From UBA5266 sp964610025 (lineage in GTDB: Bacteria > Bacteroidota > Bacteroidia > Bacteroidales > WCHB1-69): 17,676 nt of DNA. The DNA lies in contig CAZSTX010000046.1 of NCBI GenBank assembly GCA_964610025.1, positions 1 to 17,676 of the forward strand, written 5' to 3'. Positions 1 through 6,784 of this stretch are shown piece by piece; positions within the stretch are counted from its first letter, which is position 1; each line of letters starts with the position of its first letter. The notes beneath the pieces are model-generated. The model did no database searches. It had not been told where the DNA came from and saw only the letters and a list, made by a program, of their open reading frames with translations. A program made the position numbers and the translations under genes.

Positions 1-746
1 ACAATGGTAGTTTGTTTATTGTCAAAAAAGTGATAATGTGTATTTTTTATATTTTCATTAAAAAATGAGATACGAATAGGGTTTTTTCCTTCTCCATAAC
101 GTACATTTAAATGTGGGTTATCGTTGTAAATAGTATTTGCTCCAACATAAATAGCATCTTCTTCTGCTCTCCATTTATGTACTTTGTATTTTAAGATTTC
201 ATTGCTTATCCAATAGTCGACTCCTTTTTCTTTCAAATCAATGGCGATATCCATAAAACCATCAAGGGTTTGAGCCCATTTTAAGATAATATAGGGACGC
301 TGTTTTTTTTGAAAAGTAAAATAACGTTTATTTAATTGATAACATTCTTTTTCTAACACTCCGACTTTTACATCGCAGCCATTTGATTTTAAAATCTCTA
401 TCCCTTTTGATGCTACTTTTGGATGAGGGTCTACATTGCCTACAACAACTTTAGGTATTTTATATTGTAATATCAAGTCGGTACAAGGAGGTGTTTTGCC
501 ATGATGACAACAAGGTTCAAGATTAACATATAATGTAGACAGAGAAAGTAAATTTTTATTTTCAACAGATTGGATAGCATTAACTTCAGCATGTGATTCT
601 CCATAACATGCATGAAATCCTTCGCCAATAACAGTATTATTATATACTATTACACATCCCACTAATGGATTAGATGCTACCTTTCCTTTCCCATGTTTCG
701 CAACATCAATACATCGTTGCATATATTCATCATCTATACTACTCAA
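1..746 (-). CDS. ribD: Bifunctional riboflavin biosynthesis deaminase/reductase RibD, 3' end outside window
   Basis: RibD catalyses two steps of riboflavin synthesis: deamination of the diaminopyrimidine made from GTP, then NADPH-dependent reduction of the ribose side chain. About 248 codons are present; the rest lies beyond position 1. The N-terminal deaminase domain (about residues 1-145) carries the zinc site: SHAE (H52, E54) and LEPCCHHGKTPPC (C79, C88). The reductase domain starts near residue 150 (RPYIILKWAQTLDG) and contains the typical HKWRAEEDAIYVGANT segment. I chose the TTG at 746-744 because it keeps a DDEYM segment before RCIDVA, which matches the N-terminus of known RibD proteins; the next ATG, at 722-720, would remove it. 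It diverges from elbB and has its own promoter box at 798-791. The family call is secure; the start is less so. Confidence 0.93.
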   Translation of the reverse strand, partial: MSSIDDEYMQRCIDVAKHGKGKVASNPLVGCVIVYNNTVIGEGFHACYGESHAEVNAIQSVENKNLLSLSTLYVNLEPCCHHGKTPPCTDLILQYKIPKVVVGNVDPHPKVASKGIEILKSNGCDVKVGVLEKECYQLNKRYFTFQKKQRPYIILKWAQTLDGFMDIAIDLKEKGVDYWISNEILKYKVHKWRAEEDAIYVGANTIYNDNPHLNVRYGEGKNPIRISFFNENIKNTHYHFFDNKQTTI

Positions 747-790
747 AATCAACAAATTTTATATTATTTTTTACAATTAGTATTATACTG

Positions 791-798
791 CAAAAATA
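791..798 (-). promoter_or_regulatory. Bacteroidota -7 box for ribD
   Basis: Read on the minus strand, this is TATTTTTG, an exact match to the Bacteroidota sigma-factor -7 consensus TAnnTTTG, 44 nt before the proposed ribD start. I see no clear TTTG -33 element at the expected distance, so this is the weaker half of the divergent ribD/elbB promoter pair. Confidence 0.5.
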
Positions 799-816
799 TG
801 ACATTTTTTCATAGAA

Positions 817-848
817 CTTGTATATTTAAAAAAAAAATTATACTTTTG
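817..848 (+). promoter_or_regulatory. Bacteroidota promoter for elbB
   Basis: CTTG at 817-820 (-33 type) is followed by 20 nt and then TACTTTTG at 841-848, an exact TAnnTTTG. Transcription would start near 852-855, giving a leader of about 65 nt before the elbB ATG at 919. It lies back to back with the ribD box, about 40 nt away. Confidence 0.65.
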
Positions 849-918
849 CAATATTATAATCCAATTCTTCATAAGAAATTAGCGTAAAATCTTAATTCAT
901 TAATAAAAACAATATAAT

Positions 919-1566
919 ATGAAAAAAATTGCAGTTATTATTAGTGGCTGTGGCAATATGGACGGAGCCGAAATACACGAAACAGTCATGACGCTACTAG
1001 CCATTGAAAAAAAAGAATGTAAATATGAATTGTTTGCTCCTAATAAAGAACAATATCATGTTATCAATCATTTTACAAAAAAAGAAATGCCCGAAAAACG
1101 TAATATGTTAGTAGAGGCTGCTCGTATTGCACGTGGCAATATTAAAGATATTTCAACATTTGCTATTAATGATTTTGATGCTATTGTATTTCCTGGGGGT
1201 TACGGTGTAGCTAAAAACTTTTTCACATATGCCTTTAATGGTGTTAATGCAACAGTTTTACCCGAAATTGAAAAGATAATAAAAGATACACATGCAGCAG
1301 AAAAACCCATAGGAGCTTTATGTATTTCTCCTGTTTTAATAGCGAAAGTTTTAGGCAATATTACCGTAACAATAGGACAAGATAAAAACACTACAGACGA
1401 CCTCATCAATATGGGAGCTAATCACATCAATGCTACTCCTATAGATGTAGTATCTGATAGAAAAAATAAAATATTTACTACTCCTTGTTATATGCTTGAT
1501 GCTAGTTTATTAGAAATTGCCGAAGGAGCTGAAAATTTAATCGAAACTATGCTACAAGACATGTAG
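919..1566 (+). CDS. elbB: ElbB-like glyoxalase of the DJ-1/PfpI superfamily
   Basis: The 215-residue protein matches the whole length of ElbB (about 217 residues in E. coli), a DJ-1/PfpI-fold protein reported to have glyoxalase activity and historically called an isoprenoid biosynthesis protein. Visible landmarks are the N-terminal ISGCGNMDGAEIHE strand-turn with C11 and E18, VINHFT at about 49-53, RNMLVEAARIARG at 61-73, FPGGYGVAKN at 91-100, the nucleophile-elbow GALCISP with C135, and TTPCYMLD near 187-194. ElbB proteins share exactly these blocks. The start is ATG in an AT-rich leader without a Shine-Dalgarno, as is normal here. Its stop codon (1564-1566) directly touches the stop codon of the converging deoC. 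The physiological substrate is not established. Confidence 0.93.
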   Translation: MKKIAVIISGCGNMDGAEIHETVMTLLAIEKKECKYELFAPNKEQYHVINHFTKKEMPEKRNMLVEAARIARGNIKDISTFAINDFDAIVFPGGYGVAKNFFTYAFNGVNATVLPEIEKIIKDTHAAEKPIGALCISPVLIAKVLGNITVTIGQDKNTTDDLINMGANHINATPIDVVSDRKNKIFTTPCYMLDASLLEIAEGAENLIETMLQDM

Positions 1567-2391
1567 TTATTTGCTTTGTTCTAATTCTTTTATTCTACTA
1601 TACAAATTTTCGGCTAACCGACTTGCACCAATACGAAAATACTGCTTAGTCATCCATTTTTCTCCTAATATTTTATATAATAAATGAATGTATTTTTTTG
1701 CCATATATTCATCTCTTACTCCTCCTGACACTTTGACCCCTACTTGCTTTCCTGTTTGTTCGTAATGTTTTTTTACAGATAAAAGTATGGCTGTAAAACT
1801 TTCTGGAGTTGCATTAATTGTAGCCTTACCTGTCGAAGTTTTGATAAAATCAGCTCCTGCTTGTATAGCGATTTCAGATGCTTTATATACATTATCTAAA
1901 GACTGTAATTCGCCTGTTTCTAAAATAACTTTCAATGTTTTATTTTTACAAACTTCTTTTATTGCTAATAATTCTTCTAAGACTTCTGAATAATTGCCTT
2001 CTAAAAATTTACCTCTCGTAATTACTAAATCTATTTCATCAACTTCTTTATCAATAAGATATTTAACCTCTGCTATTTTTAAATTAATTGGTATTTGCCC
2101 AGCAGGAAATCCACCAGCTACACAAGCTAATTTAACATTAGTTGTTTTTAAATAATTTTTAGCTATCGAACAAAATACAGGATAGAAACAAACAGCTGCA
2201 ACAGTAGGATGATAATATTGCGATGCTTTTTCGCATAATGATATAATATCGCTCGTAGTGTTATCTCCCTCTAAGGTTGTTAAATCAACGCAACTTAATG
2301 CAAATTGAAATAATTCATAATCAGTAAACCGACTAAAAGTTTCTGCTTCTATTTGTTGTATTAATTGATTAACATAAGTATTTAGCAACAT
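1567..2391 (-). CDS. deoC: Deoxyribose-phosphate aldolase
   Basis: DeoC cleaves 2-deoxyribose 5-phosphate into glyceraldehyde 3-phosphate and acetaldehyde in deoxynucleoside salvage. In the 274-residue form the Schiff-base lysine is in FIKTSTGK (K184), the second catalytic lysine is in GVKVSGGVR (K220), and the aspartate of the proton relay is in EIDLVI (D121). The substrate-side CVAGGFPAGQ loop is also present. It belongs to the long DERA type, with an extra helical segment (ILGEKWM) before FRIGASRL, resembling the eukaryotic-type enzyme rather than the short bacterial one. I start at the ATG at 2391-2389; an in-frame TTG at 2400-2398 would add three residues but sits against a terminator-like hairpin. 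No Bacteroidota promoter is visible between this gene and the T9SS-tail gene upstream. Confidence 0.93.
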   Translation of the reverse strand: MLLNTYVNQLIQQIEAETFSRFTDYELFQFALSCVDLTTLEGDNTTSDIISLCEKASQYYHPTVAAVCFYPVFCSIAKNYLKTTNVKLACVAGGFPAGQIPINLKIAEVKYLIDKEVDEIDLVITRGKFLEGNYSEVLEELLAIKEVCKNKTLKVILETGELQSLDNVYKASEIAIQAGADFIKTSTGKATINATPESFTAILLSVKKHYEQTGKQVGVKVSGGVRDEYMAKKYIHLLYKILGEKWMTKQYFRIGASRLAENLYSRIKELEQSK

Positions 2392-2403
2392 TATTTTCAA
2401 TTA

Positions 2404-2432
2404 AAAAGGTGGCTTAAAATAAACCACCTTTT
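2404..2432 (-). terminator. Rho-independent-like hairpin between the T9SS-tail gene and deoC
   Basis: AAAAGGTGG (2404-2412) and CCACCTTTT (2424-2432) form a perfect 9-bp stem with an 11-nt loop. In the minus-strand direction the stem is followed by a run of Ts, so it reads as an intrinsic terminator for the secreted-protein gene ending at 2459. It lies only about 12 nt before the deoC ATG, so any transcript that makes deoC from upstream has to pass through it. Confidence 0.7.
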
Positions 2433-2458
2433 ATGTTATTATCGTATAAAAGAACTAT

Positions 2459-3151
2459 TTATTTATTAATTAATATTTTCTTGGTTTCTATATTATTCCC
2501 ATTTTGAATTTTAATAAAATACAGTCCATTACTGAAATCAGAAACATTTACATTTAAAAAGTCAGATTTACTATCTATTTTTCTAACCATTTGCCCAAGT
2601 GTGTTATAAAAAGAAATACTAGCATTATTAGCATTTTCTATTTTAATAACATCTTTTGCAGGATTAGGATAAACTACAGTTTGTATATTGCTTATTTCGG
2701 CTATACTCGTAGCAGTAGTAAAAGTTGCACAATAAGGATCGCTAACATTTTTTTCTACACCAGAGCGATAGGCGGTAGGTATATCAAAACACCACGTATT
2801 GCTTCCTTTTAATTCACTCGAAGGAACTTGTAATTTTGTTAAATCAATCATAGTTTTTCCACCTGACTCCAATTCTTTATTAATGGTAATTGTTAGAGTT
2901 AATTTTGTCTCTCCTTCCATAATCATTAACATTTTTAGAGAATCACCAGGATTCAACACATCGCCATTGTTAGTAATCTCAATAGCAAGGGGGAACCCTA
3001 CCTGAGGAGGTAAATTAGATGGAAGATTTAAAGAAAGTCCATCTAATTTATAAATTTTGTCGCCATTCACAAAATAAATTTCTGTTACTTTCTGTGCATT
3101 TGTCATTAAAAATGCAAAACCTAAGGCAAATAATAAAATTATTTTTTTCAT
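2459..3151 (-). CDS. Small secreted protein with a T9SS type A sorting domain
   Basis: The 230-residue protein has a Sec signal peptide (MKKIILLFALGFAFLMTNAQ, probable cut after A19) and a C-terminal type IX sorting domain from about 158 on. That domain contains the diagnostic YPNPAKD, then NTLGQMV, then SDFSNGLYFIKI and a lysine-rich last strand ending KKILINK. In T9SS proteins this domain directs export across the outer membrane and is usually removed or anchored to surface lipopolysaccharide. The middle (21-155) is beta-rich and Ig-like in appearance, with C121 and C141 as a possible disulfide; I recognise no catalytic motif. An adhesive or structural role is a guess. It has its own promoter and a hairpin after the stop. 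Confidence 0.88.
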   Translation of the reverse strand: MKKIILLFALGFAFLMTNAQKVTEIYFVNGDKIYKLDGLSLNLPSNLPPQVGFPLAIEITNNGDVLNPGDSLKMLMIMEGETKLTLTITINKELESGGKTMIDLTKLQVPSSELKGSNTWCFDIPTAYRSGVEKNVSDPYCATFTTATSIAEISNIQTVVYPNPAKDVIKIENANNASISFYNTLGQMVRKIDSKSDFLNVNVSDFSNGLYFIKIQNGNNIETKKILINK

Positions 3152-3187
3152 TTTGAATTATATTTTAAATTATATTTTATTTTTTTA

Positions 3188-3220
3188 CAAAAGTATAAAT
3201 TATTTTCATATCATTTCAAT
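3188..3220 (-). promoter_or_regulatory. Bacteroidota promoter for the T9SS-tail protein
   Basis: On the minus strand, ATTG (3220-3217) is followed by 21 nt and then TACTTTTG (3195-3188), an exact TAnnTTTG. The ATG at 3151 lies about 37 nt downstream of the box. Confidence 0.65.
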
Positions 3221-3236
3221 ATTTTTTTTTATTTTT

Positions 3237-3267
3237 TTTGAATTTAATAATAAAGTAATTACTTTTG
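3237..3267 (+). promoter_or_regulatory. Consensus Bacteroidota promoter for tadA
   Basis: TTTG at 3237-3240, a 19-nt spacer, then TACTTTTG at 3260-3267: both boxes match the Bacteroidota consensus exactly. Only 15 nt separate the box from the tadA ATG at 3283, so the mRNA leader would be about 9-12 nt. Confidence 0.75.
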
Positions 3268-3282
3268 TAAAATTTTTCAATT

Positions 3283-3723
3283 ATGATAGATAACGAATAT
3301 TATATGAATTATGCCCTGAAAGAAGCTGAAATTGCTTTTGAGAAAGGTGAAATTCCAATTGGAGCTATTATTGTTTGCAATCATAAAATTATTGCCAAAG
3401 CTCATAATCTCACTGAAACACTTTGCGATGTAACAGCACATGCCGAAATGCAGGCATTCACAGCTGCTTTTGCTTATTTAGGGAGCAAATACCTTAATAA
3501 TTGCACATTATATGTAACTTTAGAACCCTGCACTATGTGTGCTGGTGCTGCATATTGGACACAAATAGAAAGAGTTGTCTTTGGAGCATATGATCAAAAA
3601 CATATAGCTATTAATAAAAAGACACTCTATCATCCGCAAACTAAAATAACAGGAGGCATCTTGACTGATAAATGTTCTAATATCCTCAAATTGTTTTTTG
3701 AAAACAAAAGACATTATTTATAA
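3283..3723 (+). CDS. tadA: tRNA-specific adenosine deaminase (TadA family)
   Basis: TadA converts adenosine 34 of tRNA-Arg(ACG) to inosine so that the anticodon can read several arginine codons. The 146-residue protein is a single cytidine/deoxycytidylate-deaminase-fold domain. The zinc ligands and catalytic base are in TAHAEMQ (H53, E55) and EPCTMCAGA (C83, C86). The sequence around NLTE...DVTAHAEM and RVVFGAYD matches TadA better than free-base deaminases such as guanine or cytosine deaminase, though that alternative cannot be fully excluded from sequence alone. It sits behind a strong promoter and is followed by a separately promoted acyltransferase gene. Confidence 0.88.
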   Translation: MIDNEYYMNYALKEAEIAFEKGEIPIGAIIVCNHKIIAKAHNLTETLCDVTAHAEMQAFTAAFAYLGSKYLNNCTLYVTLEPCTMCAGAAYWTQIERVVFGAYDQKHIAINKKTLYHPQTKITGGILTDKCSNILKLFFENKRHYL

Positions 3724-3766
3724 ATAACATAAAAAAAAGAATTACTTACAACATTGTATTTTTTTA

Positions 3767-3774
3767 TACCTTTG
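3767..3774 (+). promoter_or_regulatory. Bacteroidota -7 box for the acyltransferase/xth transcript
   Basis: TACCTTTG matches TAnnTTTG exactly, 49 nt before the GTG start at 3824. No good TTTG is visible at the -33 position. Confidence 0.55.
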
Positions 3775-3823
3775 CGTGTAGAAATAAATCAAGTATATAA
3801 TAATTTAAAAAAAATAATTTATC

Positions 3824-4732
3824 GTGAGTATTAGTAAATTAGACCAAATGATAGAATTGGTTAAAACCAAAACAAAAAAAAGATTAGTAGCAGCTTATGC
3901 CAACGATGCCCATACGATAGAAGCTATTTATCATGCTATTGAAAATAATATAGTCAATGCAACTTTAGTGGGAGACGAAACAACCATCAAAAATGTTTGT
4001 AAAGAATTACATTTCGATTCTTCAAAGTTTAAAATTGTTCAAGAAGCAGACGAAAATAAAGCAGGAGCAAAAGCTGTTGCTCTTATTAATGAAGGTGAAG
4101 GTGATATTTTAATGAAAGGATTACTTAGTACCGATAAATACATGCGAGCCATTCTTAACAAAGAATATGGATTGATGCCTGGACCTAAAGCCGTTTTATC
4201 GCATGCTACGGTTATTGAAACACCTACTTATTCCAAATTAATTATTTGCGGAGATGTGGCTGTTATCCCGGCACCGGATTTAAATCAAAAAATAGCTATT
4301 ACAAATTATTTGACAAAAATAGCACATAAATTGGAAATTTCTCAACCCAAAATAGCCTTAGTAGCTGCTACCGAACAAATGTTAGCCGGCATGCCCGCTT
4401 GTGTTGATGCAGCTATTATTTCTAAAATGGCAGATAGAGGACAAATAAAAGGAGCTTTAATTGATGGGCCACTTGCCTTAGACGTTGCATTAGACAGCGA
4501 AAGTGCTCAAATAAAAAAATTAACAAGCCGAGTTGCAGGCGATGCCGATTGTTTAGTGTTTCCCAGCATTGAATCGGGTAATGTTTTCTATAAAACATGT
4601 ACGAAATTAGCTGGTGGCGAATTAGCAGCTCTAGTTTGCGGTGCTAAAGTTCCTTGCATACTTACTTCACGCGGCGATTCAGCAAAATCAAAGAATTATT
4701 CAATTGCTCTTGCAGCTCTAATGGCAAATTAA
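3824..4732 (+). CDS. Phosphate acetyl/butyryltransferase family protein (Ptb-like)
   Basis: The 302-residue protein belongs to the PTA/PTB family, which exchanges CoA and phosphate on short-chain acyl groups (acetyl- or butyryl-CoA to acyl phosphate). Evidence is the overall length and the conserved blocks: LVGDE at about 50, DILMKGLLST followed by LMPGPKAVLSHATVIE, IPAPDLNQK, IALVAATEQ, ALIDGPLALDVA and VFPSIESGNVFYK. Length and these blocks fit phosphate butyryltransferase more than the larger Pta. I therefore call the family but not the substrate. The start is GTG at 3824, since an in-frame stop lies three codons upstream and the next ATG (3848) would lose eight residues. It ends 10 nt before xth, with which it is probably co-transcribed. 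No butyrate or acetate kinase gene is next to it. Confidence 0.86.
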   Translation: MSISKLDQMIELVKTKTKKRLVAAYANDAHTIEAIYHAIENNIVNATLVGDETTIKNVCKELHFDSSKFKIVQEADENKAGAKAVALINEGEGDILMKGLLSTDKYMRAILNKEYGLMPGPKAVLSHATVIETPTYSKLIICGDVAVIPAPDLNQKIAITNYLTKIAHKLEISQPKIALVAATEQMLAGMPACVDAAIISKMADRGQIKGALIDGPLALDVALDSESAQIKKLTSRVAGDADCLVFPSIESGNVFYKTCTKLAGGELAALVCGAKVPCILTSRGDSAKSKNYSIALAALMAN

Positions 4733-4742
4733 TTTTCTCTAT

Positions 4743-5507
4743 ATGCTTATTATTACATACAATGTTAATGGCATTCGCGCTGCCATTAATAAAGGTTTTT
4801 TAGATTGGTTAGAAGAAACAAATCCCGACGTGGTTTGCATACAAGAAACCAAAGCACAACCCGACCAAATACCCGTTTTACAATTTCAACAATTAGGTTA
4901 TCATACCTATATTTTTTCGGCACAAAAAAAAGGATATAGCGGAGTGGCTATTTTAACTAAAAGACAACCAGATAAAGTTGTTTATGGTATGAATATGCCT
5001 ATCTACGATAATGAAGGAAGATTGATACAAGCAGATTATGGCGACATTTCAATTATCAGTGTTTACCATCCTTCGGGAAGCAGTGGAGACGAAAGACAGG
5101 CTTTTAAAATGCAGTGGTTAAATGATTTTCAACAATATATACATCAATTGCTGAAAAGTAGAAAAAAACTAATCATTTCGGGCGACTACAATATTTGTCA
5201 TAAACCTATCGACATCCATGACCCTATACGTAATGCAACTTCATCGGGTTTTCTTCCTGAAGAAAGAGAATGGATAGATGGTTTTATGAAAAGTGGATTT
5301 ATAGACACCTTTCGTTATTTCAATCAAGAGCCTCACCATTATACATGGTGGAGCTACCGAGCTAATTCACGTGCTAAAAATTTAGGCTGGCGTATTGATT
5401 ATAACATGGCTTCGCAATCAATGGAAGGTTATTTAAAACGCTCTGTTATTCTTCCACTGGCTATGCATTCAGACCATTGTCCAGTATTGCTTGAGATAAA
5501 TGAATAA
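4743..5507 (+). CDS. xth: Exodeoxyribonuclease III / AP endonuclease
   Basis: Xth cuts DNA at abasic sites and removes 3' blocks during base-excision repair. The 254-residue protein has all the metal and catalytic motifs of the exonuclease III family: YNVNGIR at 6-12, QETK with E35, GYSGVAI at 64-70, the tyrosine of VYHPSG (Y108), SGDYNICHKPIDI with D148 and N150, WWSYR near 202-206, GWRIDY with D219, and MHSDHCPV with D244 and H245. The replacement of the more usual LN by YN before ICHKPIDI is a mild variation. It starts 10 nt after the acyltransferase stop and converges on the ansA operon. Confidence 0.95.
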   Translation: MLIITYNVNGIRAAINKGFLDWLEETNPDVVCIQETKAQPDQIPVLQFQQLGYHTYIFSAQKKGYSGVAILTKRQPDKVVYGMNMPIYDNEGRLIQADYGDISIISVYHPSGSSGDERQAFKMQWLNDFQQYIHQLLKSRKKLIISGDYNICHKPIDIHDPIRNATSSGFLPEEREWIDGFMKSGFIDTFRYFNQEPHHYTWWSYRANSRAKNLGWRIDYNMASQSMEGYLKRSVILPLAMHSDHCPVLLEINE

Positions 5508-5527
5508 AAAATAAAAATGTCAATACA

Positions 5528-5686
5528 TTAATTATTAATGAATAATAAAACTCCTAATTCTTTTGATTTTATTATTTCAATAGATTTAGAATAATTAATC
5601 AGACTAACTATGACTTTTTTACAAGGATATTTTTTCCCTTTTTCAAGCGGTAATTCTTTTTTAGAAAACATAAAATTATTCGACAT
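5528..5686 (-). CDS. Possible 52-residue hypothetical protein
   Basis: An uninterrupted minus-strand ORF runs from ATG (5686-5684) to TAA (5530-5528), encoding a lysine-rich peptide of 52 residues that begins MSNNFMFSKKELPLEKGKKY and ends LGVLLFINN. It fills most of the gap between the converging xth and ansA genes and lies 72 nt downstream of ansA on the same strand, so it could be the last cistron of that operon. No clear promoter precedes it and I recognise no family. In DNA this rich in A and T an ORF of this size could be chance; I include it because nothing else occupies the gap. Confidence 0.35.
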   Translation of the reverse strand: MSNNFMFSKKELPLEKGKKYPCKKVIVSLINYSKSIEIIKSKELGVLLFINN

Positions 5687-5730
5687 AGGCAATTTCTATT
5701 AATTATTTATAACAAAAACGATAACTTATT

Positions 5731-5763
5731 ACATTTATTATAAAAAAACAAACATTTATTATA
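5731..5763. repeat. 12-bp direct repeat at the end of ansA
   Basis: ACATTTATTATA occurs at 5731-5742 and again at 5752-5763, separated by 9 nt. The second copy covers the tandem stop codons of ansA (TAA TAA on the minus strand). In such AT-rich sequence this may be chance or a small slippage duplication. Confidence 0.5.
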
Positions 5764-6784
5764 CACTTATTTCACCCCGCAAAGAATGTTGCATATAATA
5801 TTTTACTTCTTTATTGTCAAGTCCTTGACCTAATAAATACATCAACTTTACGACGGCGGCTTCGGTAGTAATATCATAGCCACTAATAACTCCTATATTT
5901 CCCAATTCTACACTAGTTCCATATTTTCCTATTTCGACCATTCCCCCTCCTTTACACTGTGTTACATTAACTATAATCATTCCTTTATCAATAGATTTTT
6001 TCAAAAGAGAAAGAAAGATTTCATTTGTTGGAGCATTTCCAGATCCAAAAGTTTCCATAATAACAGCACGTAATCCAGGAATATTTAAAGTAGATGTAAT
6101 AGCTTGTGGTGTAATCCCTGGATAGAGTTTTAAAATAGTAATATTATCATTCATTTCAGTATGTAAAATAAGTTTATTTTCATTTATTTTATTTATATAT
6201 ATATCATTGTATTTTATCTTCACTCCCACTTCTGCTAATTTAGGATAATTAGAAGAAGCAAAGGCATTAAAATGCTCTGTATTATCTTTATATGTACGAT
6301 TTCCTCTAAAAAGTGTATTTTCAAAATAGATGCATACTTCTGGAACACGAGCTTGATTATTATGATAATCGGCAGCTATTTCAACAGCATTTAAAATATT
6401 TTCTCTTCCATCTGTACGCATTACTTCTAATGACAGTTGAGAACCTGTAAGAATGATTGGTTTTTTTAAATTTTCTAATAAAAAACTCAATGCTGATGCA
6501 GTATACGACATAGTATCTGTTCCGTGCAATACTACAAAACCATCATAAAGTTCATAATTATCATAGATTTTTTTTGCCAAACGTATCCAAAAATCATGAT
6601 TAGTATCTGAAGAATCTATAAGAGGTAATAATTTTATAAAATCTATCTTTGCATCTATCAGTTTAATCATAGGTAAATAATCATAAATATTATTAAAATC
6701 AAATGGTTCTAATGCTTTTGTATGAGCATTTTTTATCATACCAATTGTTCCGCCTGTGTAAATAACTAAGATTTTACGTTTCAT
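5759..6784 (-). CDS. ansA: Type I L-asparaginase
   Basis: AnsA hydrolyses asparagine to aspartate and ammonia; type I enzymes are cytoplasmic, which fits the absence of a signal peptide. The 341-residue protein has the asparaginase signatures YTGGTIGM (catalytic T13), DSSDTN at 57-62 for substrate binding, VLHGTDTM (T89, D90), ILTGSQ at 111-115 and RGNRTYK with K166, the third member of the catalytic relay. The C-terminal part (about 215-341) contains GSGNAPT and a TQCKGGG segment as in family members. The ATG at 6784-6782 overlaps the nth stop in an ATGA arrangement, so translation is probably coupled. It is the last clear gene of the five-gene minus-strand operon. The stop is doubled (TAA TAA). 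Confidence 0.94.
   Translation of the reverse strand: MKRKILVIYTGGTIGMIKNAHTKALEPFDFNNIYDYLPMIKLIDAKIDFIKLLPLIDSSDTNHDFWIRLAKKIYDNYELYDGFVVLHGTDTMSYTASALSFLLENLKKPIILTGSQLSLEVMRTDGRENILNAVEIAADYHNNQARVPEVCIYFENTLFRGNRTYKDNTEHFNAFASSNYPKLAEVGVKIKYNDIYINKINENKLILHTEMNDNITILKLYPGITPQAITSTLNIPGLRAVIMETFGSGNAPTNEIFLSLLKKSIDKGMIIVNVTQCKGGGMVEIGKYGTSVELGNIGVISGYDITTEAAVVKLMYLLGQGLDNKEVKYYMQHSLRGEISV

Noticed and set aside
827..837. Long A run before elbB as a phase-variation tract
   Set aside because: It falls in the spacer of the elbB promoter and could in principle alter spacing, but similar runs occur throughout the window and there is no comparative evidence.
693..887. Plus-strand ORF of 64 codons over the ribD start and divergent promoters
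   Set aside because: It overlaps ribD and both -7 boxes, is rich in phenylalanine, tyrosine, leucine and isoleucine, and has no recognisable motif.
5526..5540. Palindrome CATTAATTATTAATG after xth as a terminator
   Set aside because: It is all A/T except its ends, has a one-base loop and no T-run, and is expected by chance in this AT-rich gap.
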